Shown one piece after another: positions 44,630-52,804 of a stretch of 64,000 nucleotides of DNA. Within the stretch, counting starts at the first letter, position 1. Every line of letters begins with the position of its first letter. Source of the stretch: Verrucomicrobiota bacterium. Lineage in GTDB: Bacteria; Verrucomicrobiota; Verrucomicrobiia; Limisphaerales; J093. Under the pieces are notes generated by a model that was not told where the DNA came from, made no database searches, and saw only the letters and a list, made by a program, of their open reading frames with translations. The stretch is from assembly GCA_027493615.1 (NCBI GenBank), contig JAOSKK010000001.1, forward strand, positions 1 to 64,000, given 5' to 3'. The translations under genes were made by a program, and so were the position numbers.

Positions 44630-45482
44630 TGGCTCTTAGCTCTTAGGTGTTTTTCCGTTATCGTCTTCGAGTTCATATTCTACTTCCCGAAGTTACGACG
44701 CCGAATGTAAGCACCAAGCGTGCCTATTATGAGAATCACGCGCTTGCGAGGCCGCATTCGACCTCGAAGGGCGATAATATCAGCCGTTTGAATAGATACT
44801 ATTCTTTCGGGATTCCGGTTTGCCTGCTGGACCCTGAACGTCAAGGTGTAAGCCCTTCCGACACGTTGCGGGGAGAGGGAGTCTAGGTGTGTGCAGGTGC
44901 ATACTTATCCTATTAATAAGCAGGAAATTGACCGCGGCGCCGCCAACTGTAAGGAGAATCAGAGGCGGCTTGGACTCGTTTCGGGCTTTCTTCCCCTGCG
45001 ACGGCAGCTCGAGCTTGGCCAGCCAGACCCGGATCCTCGTCGTCCAGTGGCAGCGGGTCGGCTTGACTTTCCTCAACCTGTTCTCTTGCTACGGGTTCCG
45101 ATACTGCTGCTTCGGTAGCGATCCCGGTCCCGGGACTTCGGGCTGAGCTTCGTGTGCATCCAGGACTTACCCAACGAGCTCTCCTCTTGCGGTCGGCGCA
45201 ACACCGTAAGCCGGGAGGGAAAGCCCCCCGATTCCCCCGGCTGCTCCTCGGCATCAGACTTCTGCTCAAGCCGTTGGTGGAGCCCGCCCGCCCGAACGTC
45301 GCCGGCGCGTTGGCCAATGCTTGGTGGCGGCCAGTCCCCGGCTGAGCAAGCCCGTTCGCCCGGCGCTGCCGCCGTCGCGCAGCGTATGGAGTGCGAGCGG
45401 TTCAGCGCCGCTTTTCGTCCGCGGATCGCGTTGTGAACCTTTGGCGTTGCGGGTGGGGCGGGGAGCCGCCACATTGCGCGGC
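44630..45482. other. AT-richer intergenic region without a supported gene
   Basis: About 850 bases. 44640-44880 is distinctly poorer in G+C than the surroundings (words such as GATAATATCAGCC and TTGAATAGATACTATTC) and should hold the promoter of the PEP-CTERM-like gene. 44880-45370 contains only short frames with no protein-like sequence on either strand. A family A half copy ends the region. Confidence 0.5.
45373..45420. repeat. Family A half copy
   Basis: GTCGCGCAGCGTATGGAGTG, then CGAGCGG and CAGCGCCGCTTTTCGTCC: the right arm only. It ends 63 bases before the next gene's start. Confidence 0.6.
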
Positions 45483-46775
45483 ATGAGCACCACCACACGT
45501 CGGCGTTTCCTGGTTGGCACCGCGGCCGGGGCTATCACGATGGCGGCCCTGCCCGCGCGGGCGGCCGAGGCCGGACCCGGGAAGCTGAAGCTGGGGTTGA
45601 TCGGATGCGGCGGGTACGGCCAGGCGAACCTGGTCGCGGCCTTCAAAGTGGGCGGGGTCGAAGTTCCCGGCCTGTGCGACGTGGACAGCGAGCATCTGCG
45701 GTTGACCGCGGACAAGGTCGAGGCGCAGCAGGGCAGCCGCCCGCGGATGTACCGGCTGGTCGAGGACCTGCTGGAACGGGAGGAACTCGATGCCGTCATC
45801 ATCGCCTCGCCCCCGCAGTGGCATGCCCTTCACTTGCTGGCGGCGCTGGCGCGCGGGCTGGATGTCTATTGTGAGAAGCCGCTATGCTACGACGTGCGTG
45901 AAGGCCAGGCGATGGTGGCCGCGGCCCGGCGCAGCGGACGCATTGTCCAGATCGGCTTCCAGCGGCGCCAGAGCCCCTGCTTCCAGGCGGTGCGCAGCTA
46001 CCTCGAGAGCGGCGACGCCGGGCGGGTGGTGTGCGCCGAGGCGAACATCCATTACACCGCCGGCATCAAGGACACGACCCCGCAGCCGCCGCCGCTGTCG
46101 CTGGACTGGGATCTGTGGTGCGGGCCGGCGCCCAAACTGCTGTACACGCCCCAGATCGGGCACGTGAACTGGCGCCTCGAGAAGACCACCGGGCACGGTC
46201 ATCTCGTGGATTGGGGCATCCACCTGGTGGACGCCACGCGGTTCATCCTGGGGCAAGGCGCGCCGCAGTCCGTCTCGGCCAGCGGCGGTCTATACGCGCT
46301 GCGCGGGAAGATCACGACGCCGGACGTGTTGACGGCGCATTTTGACTTCGCGTCTGCGCCGCTGACGTGGCGGCACCGGATCTGGGGCGCGGAGGAGTAC
46401 ACCCCGAGCGTTTCGAACGGCATCTTCTTCTACGGCGAGAAGGCCACGGTGTTCGTGACCGACGACCGTTGGGAGGTGATTCCGCGGGGGCGCAACGCCG
46501 AGCGCCAGGTGCACGAGGCCCGGGCTGACATGGGGATGTTGCAAATCGCCGAGTTCCTGCGGGCGGTTCGCGAGCGCACGCCGGCGCCGTGCAGCATCGA
46601 GGAAGGCCTGGCTTCGACGGTCGCGGTGAAGCTGGCGATGATCGCCTACGACACGGGCACCCGGGTGGCGTGGGACGCAGCGCGCGGTGAAGTGGTGGAC
46701 AACCCGGCCGCCGCCGCGCTGCTCAAGCGCGAGTACCGGGCGCCCTGGAAACACCCCCATCCGTTCGCCGCCTGA
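45483..46775 (+). CDS. Gfo/Idh/MocA-family oxidoreductase, Tat-exported
   Basis: A 430-residue intact protein from ATG 45483 with the twin-arginine leader MSTTTRRRFLVGTAAGAITM. Rossmann fold start KLGLIGCGGYGQANLVAAF; DAVIIASPPQWHALHLLAAL and GLDVYCEKPLCYDVREGQAM (EKP lysine); IVQIGFQRRQSPCFQAVRSY; then GHGHLVDWGIHLVDATRFIL, where a D/H pair typical of the active site is visible. Likely a periplasmic NAD(P)-dependent enzyme on sugars or glycosides. It faces the sugar-isomerase-like gene convergently with only 3 bases between the stops. Confidence 0.9.
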   Translation: MSTTTRRRFLVGTAAGAITMAALPARAAEAGPGKLKLGLIGCGGYGQANLVAAFKVGGVEVPGLCDVDSEHLRLTADKVEAQQGSRPRMYRLVEDLLEREELDAVIIASPPQWHALHLLAALARGLDVYCEKPLCYDVREGQAMVAAARRSGRIVQIGFQRRQSPCFQAVRSYLESGDAGRVVCAEANIHYTAGIKDTTPQPPPLSLDWDLWCGPAPKLLYTPQIGHVNWRLEKTTGHGHLVDWGIHLVDATRFILGQGAPQSVSASGGLYALRGKITTPDVLTAHFDFASAPLTWRHRIWGAEEYTPSVSNGIFFYGEKATVFVTDDRWEVIPRGRNAERQVHEARADMGMLQIAEFLRAVRERTPAPCSIEEGLASTVAVKLAMIAYDTGTRVAWDAARGEVVDNPAAAALLKREYRAPWKHPHPFAA

Positions 46776-46778
46776 GCG

Positions 46779-48443
46779 TCAAGTCGCGGACAAGTCCTCC
46801 CAAGTGAGGCCGAGCTTGTGGGCGGCGTAGCCGGTGGCCGGCAGCCAGTCGCCGTACACCATGAGCCAGTGCGAGTCGCGAACCTCGCGGCGCAGCGCCT
46901 GCCAGCGTCCCAAGAGCGTGACGTCCTGCTGGGAGCGGCAGATGTCGTAGAAGGGGTTGTCCTGGATGACGCCCTGGAAGCCGACCCAACGCCCGCGGGT
47001 GTACTCGGGGTTGACGAAGCTGACCCGCTGGCCCACCGGGATCTCGACCTTCGGCGCGGCACCGTACTCGGATTCGTAGTGGGTCAGGATCTGTGCAGGC
47101 TCGTAACGCCGGCCGTCCATCCGGCGGGGGGCGGTGCAATGGGCGCAGGTGGCGACGCCCTGGTGCGGGAAGGTCGAGTTGTGCAGGAAGACCGGCTGGC
47201 GGGTGAGCTGGCGGAGAAGGAGACCGGCGGGAACAACGACGAAATCGGATTCACAGAAGGCCGCGTGGCCTTCGTCGTTGAGGAGGCTGAGCGTCAGGCA
47301 GGCCGTCGTGCGGGACATGGGAATGATCGTGCCCATGCAGCTCTTCACCGTGAAAGCCGTGGCGTTGTGCTCGGCCATCTGGTCCTTGAACAGGCGATAC
47401 AGGATGAAGGCGTTGACCACGAACGGCCGGTCGGTCTTCAGCGTCGTGCCCGGCAGCGCCAGGTAACGATCAGCCCAACGTTCGGCGGCGGCGAGCAAGG
47501 CCGGGTTCGATCGGGCACGCTCCAGCCGTGCGGCCAGATCTTCGTAGCCCACGTCAACGATCTCGAGGCCGAACCGTTCCCGGGCCTGTTGCGGAGCATC
47601 GGGACTGTACTTGCCCCAGGCGCCGCCGAGCGCGAGGACGCGGGCACCCCGCGTGTTGCGGACGGCGTTGAGGGCCCGCAGGCGCCAGGTGAGTTCGCCG
47701 GGGTCATCCACGACGACATCGTCCACGTGGGCCACGAAGTTACCGGCGGACGGGTCGGCGGCCGCCCCGGCGTCGCGTGTGTCGAGGTATTTCACGCTCA
47801 GGGCTTCGTACCAGTAATAGACCGGCCCCGAGCGGTGACGGACGAAGATGAGGGTGTCGCGCGCGGGGTCGGCGCATGCGCGGAGCAGGTCGCCGCCGCC
47901 GGTACAGGCATAGATCAGGGTCACATCGTACGTCTGCCGCTGCACTGCCGCCGCCTGTTCGGGGGTGGACACTTCAGCGACGGATCGGAACTCGAACAAG
48001 CCTTCGTTCGCGGCCGCGATCGCCTTGAGCTCCTTGGTGATGCGTTGGACTTCCTCGGCCACCGCGGCGGGAGTCTGGACCCCGCCCCAGGACTTCCAGG
48101 AACTGAGCTCCTTTGGCACCGGGAGGCGATACATCAGCACCGGCTGGACGACCAGTGGCCGGCCCGACTGGAGCAGGGGCCGGTCGGGATCCCACGAGTC
48201 ATCGAAGCCCGCGCTGCGCAGGAGCGGGAGAGGAGGACAGAGTGCGCCCAAGCCGGCCGCGCCGGTCCAGCGGAGGAAGCGGCGTCGATTGAAGCTGAGC
48301 TCGGGCCGATCCGCGGGCGGCGGCAAGGTGCCCGGACTGGCGGGAAGGCTGAGCGGTTGCGATCCTGGGGCTGGCCGGCTGGAAGCCGGCACCACAACGT
48401 GGAGGGGAGGAGTCATCAGCGAAGGTCGGTGCGAGGTGTGCAT
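46779..48443 (-). CDS. Tat-exported sugar isomerase-like protein (L-fucose/L-arabinose isomerase fold)
   Basis: A 554-residue intact protein. After a Pro/Ser-rich N-terminus comes a twin-arginine leader, FNRRRFLRWTGAAGLGALCP. Blocks resembling the L-fucose isomerase family: VTLIYACTGGGDLLRACADP, VLALGGAWGKYSPDAPQQA, FTVKSCMGTIIPMSRTTACL, LNDEGHAAFCESDFVVVPAG and a C-terminal beta domain (CAHCTAPRRMDGRRYEPAQI). The proper start may be a later codon nearer the RR motif, since the first 45 residues look non-conserved. Export of an isomerase fold is odd and suggests a divergent, perhaps non-isomerase, function. It belongs to a carbohydrate cluster with Gfo/Idh/MocA and NagB genes. Confidence 0.72.
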   Translation of the reverse strand: MHTSHRPSLMTPPLHVVVPASSRPAPGSQPLSLPASPGTLPPPADRPELSFNRRRFLRWTGAAGLGALCPPLPLLRSAGFDDSWDPDRPLLQSGRPLVVQPVLMYRLPVPKELSSWKSWGGVQTPAAVAEEVQRITKELKAIAAANEGLFEFRSVAEVSTPEQAAAVQRQTYDVTLIYACTGGGDLLRACADPARDTLIFVRHRSGPVYYWYEALSVKYLDTRDAGAAADPSAGNFVAHVDDVVVDDPGELTWRLRALNAVRNTRGARVLALGGAWGKYSPDAPQQARERFGLEIVDVGYEDLAARLERARSNPALLAAAERWADRYLALPGTTLKTDRPFVVNAFILYRLFKDQMAEHNATAFTVKSCMGTIIPMSRTTACLTLSLLNDEGHAAFCESDFVVVPAGLLLRQLTRQPVFLHNSTFPHQGVATCAHCTAPRRMDGRRYEPAQILTHYESEYGAAPKVEIPVGQRVSFVNPEYTRGRWVGFQGVIQDNPFYDICRSQQDVTLLGRWQALRREVRDSHWLMVYGDWLPATGYAAHKLGLTWEDLSAT

Positions 48444-48630
48444 GACGGAGTCGTTCTACTCCTCCCGGCTTGCCGGGGCGACCAAAACCTCGCGGTCCCG
48501 GGGCGAGACTGAGACGGCAGGTGCCGCGGGTTTCCGGGACGGCGGGAGGGGGGGATTGCCCGCGAAATCTGCGAAAAGACGCGAAAGGGACGGACCGCCA
48601 GCGTCCCTCAGGCTGGAAGTCTCCTGCCCG

Positions 48631-48704
48631 CTGTAGGCGCCGACGTGAGGAGGCGGAGAGTAGTGCCCCTGGCCCCCAACGCCTCCTCACGTCGGCGCCT
48701 ACAG
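48631..48704. repeat. Repeat family B, perfect 25-base inverted repeat
   Basis: CTGTAGGCGCCGACGTGAGG plus AGGCG (48631-48655) and its exact reverse complement (48680-48704) enclose 24 bases. This would form a very stable hairpin in RNA upstream of the sugar isomerase-like gene and downstream of nagB. Confidence 0.85.
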
Positions 48705-48790
48705 GCCATTCGCGGGGAGCGGCGTGATATGCCGGGAGCTTCTGGGGAGCAACTCTCGTGGGGACGTGAGCGCAGGTGACGGGCGCCGGC

Positions 48791-49576
48791 TCAGCGGAAC
48801 GGTTCCCACTCGGGTTCGTTGGCGAAGATCCAGCGGTAGTAATTGCTGCACTTCAACTGGCCGGCGGCGGCTTCGTCCACGACGACCGTGCAGTGCGGGT
48901 GGAGCTGGAGGGCGGTGGCGGAGATCATCGAGGTGATGGGGCCTTCGACCGCCTGGGCGATGATCCCGGCCTTGTGCGCCCCGGTCGCCAGCAGGAGGCA
49001 GCGGCGGGATTCCTGGATGGTGCCCACGCCCATGGTGATCGCGCGCCGCGGCATGGTGTCGGGATCCTCGAAGAGGGTGCGGTTCTGCTCCAAGGTGAGG
49101 GGCGAGAGGGCCTTGACGCGGGTGCGCGAGTGCAGGGCGGAGAGCGGTTCGTTGAAGCCGATGTGACCCGAGCGGCCGAGGCCGAGAAGCTGGAGGTCGA
49201 TGCCGTTGAAGCGTTTGATGAGTTCTTCGTACTTCCGGCACTCGGCCTCGAGGTCGGGAGCCGGGCCGTCGGGCAGGTGGGTATTGCGGAGGTCGATGTT
49301 CACCTGGAGGAACAGGTGGTGGTTCATGTAATGCCGGTACGCGTGGCGGTCGCCGGAGGGGAGCCCCACGTACTCGTCGAGGTTGAACGTGGTGCACAGG
49401 GAGAAATCGAGAGCTTCGTCCTGGTGCAGGCGGACCAGGCGGGCATAGACCGCCTCCATCGTCCGGCCGGTCGCCAGGCCCAGGACCAGGTGCGGATTGG
49501 CTCGCAGGTCTTTGGCGATGACACGCGCGACGAGGTCCGCCGCCGCCTCGGCGGTCGGTCGTATGATGACTTCCAT
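48791..49576 (-). CDS. nagB: Glucosamine-6-phosphate deaminase
   Basis: Converts glucosamine-6-phosphate to fructose-6-phosphate and ammonia in amino-sugar catabolism. A 261-residue intact protein, the usual NagB length: MEVIIRPTAEAAADLVARVI, LVLGLATGRTMEAVYARLVR (phosphate loop), CTTFNLDEYVGLPSGDRHAY (catalytic Asp in NLDEY), LQLLGLGRSGHIGFNEPLSA (GLG-x-x-GHIGFNEP with catalytic His/Glu), RAITMGVGTIQESRRCLLLA and a C-terminal YYRWIFANEP. The allosteric sites of the E. coli enzyme cannot be judged here. It suggests use of chitin- or peptidoglycan-derived amino sugars. Confidence 0.95.
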   Translation of the reverse strand: MEVIIRPTAEAAADLVARVIAKDLRANPHLVLGLATGRTMEAVYARLVRLHQDEALDFSLCTTFNLDEYVGLPSGDRHAYRHYMNHHLFLQVNIDLRNTHLPDGPAPDLEAECRKYEELIKRFNGIDLQLLGLGRSGHIGFNEPLSALHSRTRVKALSPLTLEQNRTLFEDPDTMPRRAITMGVGTIQESRRCLLLATGAHKAGIIAQAVEGPITSMISATALQLHPHCTVVVDEAAAGQLKCSNYYRWIFANEPEWEPFR

Positions 49577-49771
49577 GGCGCGAGTGTATCACATCCCCGT
49601 GGGCGTCAACCCCACCTGCCGGCGGGGGCTGGCGCAGGCGGAGGCGGTGAGCCACCTCGGGTAATCCGCGTGATCTGAGGCATCCGCGGTCAGCGTGTGA
49701 CGCGTGGAGGAACCGCGGATGGCGCGGATGACACGGAGGCCATGACGCGTCGGACAGCGCGATAGGCAGGC

Positions 49772-50845
49772 TCAGCCCAGGCCGAACTCCTTGCGGTTTT
49801 GTTCGCAGGAGACGAGGATGGGGCGGTCGGCCAGACGGGATTTCAGGAGGGCCTGTTCGTCCGTGACGGAGGTGAGCGGCAGGGCGACCTGGCCGCCTTC
49901 CGCGGCGCTGCGCTGGAGGGCGAACATCACCTCGGCCCCGAGGCTGGCGTGCTCGAAACGGCACGGATGGGCCTGACGGTCGTCGTCGAGCCAGTCGGCC
50001 ATCTGCTGGATGTAGGGAGGCATGTCGGCGTCATAGTTCATGGCGCCTTCACCGGACTGGTACCCGCCGGACTTGGTCACGGCCCGCCAACCGCCATTGG
50101 TGAGCACCTCGGCGAAGCCCTCGGTGCCCTGGGCGCCGATGCGGTTCTTGCCCCACCACTTGGCCACCTCGGGCTGATCCGGGGCACCGGCGCCGCATTC
50201 GTAGATGCCGCGAACGCCGTTGGCGAACTGGACGAACCCGGCGAGGTAATCGGGTGAGGGATGGTTGTCGGCGAACTTGGTTTTGCCGGCGGCCTGGGCC
50301 AGGGCCCACGTGCCCGGGGCGTAGTCGTTGAACCACATCGAGTAGTCGATGAGGTGACTGAGCATGTGAGTCATCCAGCCGGTGGCGCTGCCGTAGACCG
50401 TGTGGATCCGGCCCAACGCCCCGCTGGCGGCGATGGCCTTGACCTGCTGGTAATGCGGACCATAGCGATGCTGGTGGCTGACGACGGCCTTCGTGCCGGC
50501 CTTCTGCAGCAGGTCGCGCAGGGTGAAGAGTTCGGCGCTGGTCAGGGCGACGGGTTTCTCGAAGGCCACGAGCTTCGCGCCCCCTTCGATGGCGGCCTTC
50601 ACGAAGGGCGTGCGCAGGTGGGGCAGGGTGCAGAAACAGAAGACGTCGGGCTTGAGAGCCCTGGCCAAGGCGGCGGCGTCGGTGCCCGTCCGGGGCCCGC
50701 CGAGTTTGGCCGCAGCGGCCTCGAGCCGGGCGGGGTCGATGTCGCACAGGCCGGTGACCTGGAAGCGGGGGTTGGCGTTGAAGGCGGTGGCGTGGTGGAG
50801 GCCGCGTTTGCCGAGGCCGACGACGAGGACGGTGTACTTGGTCAT
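49772..50845 (-). CDS. Gfo/Idh/MocA-family oxidoreductase (cytoplasmic)
   Basis: A 357-residue intact protein from ATG 50845 (MTKYTVLVVGLGKRGLHHAT), with no leader, unlike the other two members in this window. Motifs: GLCDIDPARLEAAAAKLGGP, VFCFCTLPHLRTPFVKAAIE, AKLVAFEKPVALTSAELFTL (EKP), VVSHQHRYGPHYQQVKAIAA, SHLIDYSMWFNDYAPGTWAL (H-x-x-D active-site pair). The C-terminal sheet ends in KEFGLG. A longer open frame runs upstream to 51115, but the chosen ATG fits the Rossmann start. Separated from nagB by about 195 bases containing a GGATGGCGC repeat. Confidence 0.88.
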   Translation of the reverse strand: MTKYTVLVVGLGKRGLHHATAFNANPRFQVTGLCDIDPARLEAAAAKLGGPRTGTDAAALARALKPDVFCFCTLPHLRTPFVKAAIEGGAKLVAFEKPVALTSAELFTLRDLLQKAGTKAVVSHQHRYGPHYQQVKAIAASGALGRIHTVYGSATGWMTHMLSHLIDYSMWFNDYAPGTWALAQAAGKTKFADNHPSPDYLAGFVQFANGVRGIYECGAGAPDQPEVAKWWGKNRIGAQGTEGFAEVLTNGGWRAVTKSGGYQSGEGAMNYDADMPPYIQQMADWLDDDRQAHPCRFEHASLGAEVMFALQRSAAEGGQVALPLTSVTDEQALLKSRLADRPILVSCEQNRKEFGLG

Positions 50846-51119
50846 AATGAGATGCCAGAGATGAGCCGGGAACGAGACCGGTCGGGTGCCGCCGGGGCGC
50901 TCGAGCCCCGCAAGCGGCGTACGCGCGTCAGGCGCCTGGGTCGGAGTCGATCCGCGGTTGCACGGGGCGATCCTAACGGGGCCGGGTCTGCGATGCACCA
51001 ACGAATCCGCGCCACAACGAATCCGCGGCATGATGGCAGGCGGAAGGGGCATCCGCGATGGGCGGGAACGGTGGGACTGAGCTCGCTCAATCCGCCCCTT
51101 CGAGAGACCAAGCACTGCC

Positions 51120-51245
51120 GATTCGATTCCTGCTCCCGCCCCTGCTCCTGTCGGTGCTCTTGCTCTTGCTCATGCTCTCGCCCCTGCTCTCGCTCTTACC
51201 CCCTGCTCTCCGCGGGGGAGCAAGAGCAGGAGCAAGAGCAAGAGT
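51120..51245. repeat. GAGCAR-type hexamer array forming an inverted repeat
   Basis: The left half is a variable series of CTCCTG/CTCTTG/CCCCTG units (GCTCTTGCTCTTGCTCATGC at about 51156-51175). The right half, after GCGGGGGA, is GCAAGAGCAGGAGCAAGAGC, its approximate reverse complement. No protein-like frame supports it as coding. It lies in the 540-base gap between a Gfo/Idh/MocA gene and the rnc stop. Confidence 0.75.
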
Positions 51246-51354
51246 ACCGGAGACGGACCTGCGGTACGGTTCGGCGCTCCTCCTTCCGTAGCCTGAGGTG
51301 AGTTGGGAAGCTCCGTTGGCCTCCGCGTCCTTGTCCAGGGACCATGGACCGCGG

Positions 51355-51392
51355 GCAGGCAGGCGAGACGCCTGCACCACCGGTTCAGCCGG
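51355..51392. repeat. REP-like motif GACGCCTGCACCAC, copy 3
   Basis: GCAGGCAGGCGAGACGCCTG followed by CACCACCGGTTCAGCCGG, matching the copies at 21273-21306 and 23916-23949. It overlaps the last codons and stop of rnc (51385-51392), so it forms the 3' end of that message and could act as its terminator or RNA 3' stabiliser. Confidence 0.6.
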
Positions 51393-52137
51393 CGGTGTCG
51401 GGGTCCGTGTCTCCGGGCGGCGGGAGCGGGACGGGTTCTCCGGGCGGAGGGCGTTTTTCCAGGCGCCGGAGGGCGTCGGCGGCGGCTTCGGTCTCGGCGG
51501 TCTTCTTGCTCTTGCCGCGGCCGCGACCGAGTTCGAGGCCGCCATGGTAGACCGCGCACTCGAAGAGGCGGTCGTGGTCGGGGCCGGTGGTGCTTTCGAG
51601 GCGGTACTCGGGGGGTTTGGCGAAGGTGGCCTGGAGGCGTTCCTGGAGGGCGCCTTTGGGGTTTTCGAGGTCGGCGGCGGCGGGGATCTCGGCGAGTTCG
51701 GTGGCGAACTGCCGCAGGACGAACTCGCGGGTACGTTCGAGTCCCTGGTCGAGGTAGAGGGCACCGATCAAGGCCTCGAAGGCATCGGCCAACGTGGAGG
51801 GGCGTTCGCGGCCGCCGTGCAGTTCCTCGCCGCGGCTGAGCATCAGGAAGCGTCCCAGGCCCAGGCGGCGGGCCCGTTCGGCGAGGAACCGGCGGTTGAC
51901 GAGCCGGGCGCGGGCCTTGGTGAGGGGGCCTTCGCCCAGGGAAGGCAGGCGCTCGTAGAGCTCGTGCGTGAGGATCAACTCGACGACCGAATCGCCGAGG
52001 AACTCGAGCCGCTGGTTATGCTGGACGCGGGTGGCGTGTTCGTGGGCAACGGAGGGATGCGTGAGGGCCAGGTGCAGCAACGCGGGGTTGGCGAAGCGGC
52101 AGCCGAGCGCGGACTGCAAGTCGTCCAGCGGTTTCAT
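51385..52137 (-). CDS. rnc: Ribonuclease III
   Basis: Endonuclease for double-stranded RNA (rRNA and mRNA processing). A 250-residue intact protein from ATG 52137: the nuclease domain with HNQRLEFLGDSVVELILTHE (signature, residues 40-59), STLADAFEALIGALYLDQGL (second acidic cluster), then the dsRNA-binding domain NPKGALQERLQATFAKPPEY, ECAVYHGGLELGRGRGKSKK and AETEAAADALRRLE. A Pro-rich tail ends the protein. The start overlaps the stop of the upstream zinc-ribbon gene (ATGA, 52134-52137), so the two are translationally coupled. Confidence 0.95.
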   Translation of the reverse strand: MKPLDDLQSALGCRFANPALLHLALTHPSVAHEHATRVQHNQRLEFLGDSVVELILTHELYERLPSLGEGPLTKARARLVNRRFLAERARRLGLGRFLMLSRGEELHGGRERPSTLADAFEALIGALYLDQGLERTREFVLRQFATELAEIPAAADLENPKGALQERLQATFAKPPEYRLESTTGPDHDRLFECAVYHGGLELGRGRGKSKKTAETEAAADALRRLEKRPPPGEPVPLPPPGDTDPDTAG

Positions 52138-52654
52138 GCAGCGGCCACCACGCCCTGTTCGAGGAGGCGGGCCACGTCGCGCTGCACGTTCTCGAGTTGG
52201 TCCAACTGGAGGTCCGGGTCGAGGATGGTCCAGACGTCGCCCGTGGTGGCGTGTTCGTAGATGAGGACGCGGCGGCCGGCCTCGAGGGCCTGGGCTTTGG
52301 CTTTGAGAAGCCGTTTGCGTTCGAGCATGACGGCGAGGATGAAGATGGCGCCGGCGTGCTGCGGGTTGTTGGCTTCGATGAGCTTGCGGAGGAGCGACTC
52401 GGCAGACTCCTTCTGGATGGGGTCGGGCGGGGCGGCGGGGGAGGCTCGTAGGTGCCCTGCCAGTGGGAGATGAAGCCGCGACGGTGGTTGCTGCCCTGGG
52501 CGTGTTCGGCCTGCCAGCAGGCTTCGCAGACATCCAGCCGGCGATAGGCATCCCGCTCCTCGAAGAGCAGCGTGTGCAGCGGTTCACCCCGGCGGAATTC
52601 GCGGCCGCACCCCTGACAGGCATGCGCGCGCGACTGAATGTTCCATTCGGCCAT
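52134..52654 (-). CDS. Zinc-ribbon protein of unknown function coupled to rnc (one frame break)
   Basis: From ATG 52654: MAEWNIQSRAHACQGCGREF, then PLHTLLFEERDAYRRLDVCE and ACWQAEHAQG, giving CxxC...CxxC, a likely zinc ribbon. Next come GFISHWQGTYEPPPP and, after a frame change near 52435, an alpha-helical part (AGAIFILAVMLERKRLLKAK, GRRVLIYEHATTGDVWTILD, DLQLDQLENVQRDVARLLEQ). About 173 codons. The family is not one I can name. Its four-base overlap with rnc suggests a shared role, perhaps in RNA metabolism, but that is inference from position only. Confidence 0.72.
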
Positions 52655-52804
52655 GCGTCGTTCGATTCGCGGTCGCAAAGTAATCGCGGCCTGTTGAAAG
52701 GGGCAAACCAAATCCCGGTTGGGGCTGGCGCCGAGTGGGGCAAGCAACTAAGTTCAGGCGCCGGTGTTACATCGGGCAATCGGATGCAACTGAAAGGCAG
52801 GCCA

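Noticed and set aside
44889-45146. Small genes in the region between the PEP-CTERM-like gene and the next oxidoreductase
   Set aside because: Short frames of 75-134 codons overlap each other on both strands and none has a ribosome binding site or conserved protein pattern.
46818-48512. A 564-codon plus-strand frame opposite the isomerase-like gene
   Set aside because: The minus strand encodes a Tat leader and isomerase-like blocks over the same region; the plus-strand translation has none. High-GC DNA produces such antisense frames.
51120-51245. CRISPR-like array
   Set aside because: Units are 6-12 bases with no constant repeat and no unique spacers, and no cas gene is present anywhere in the window.
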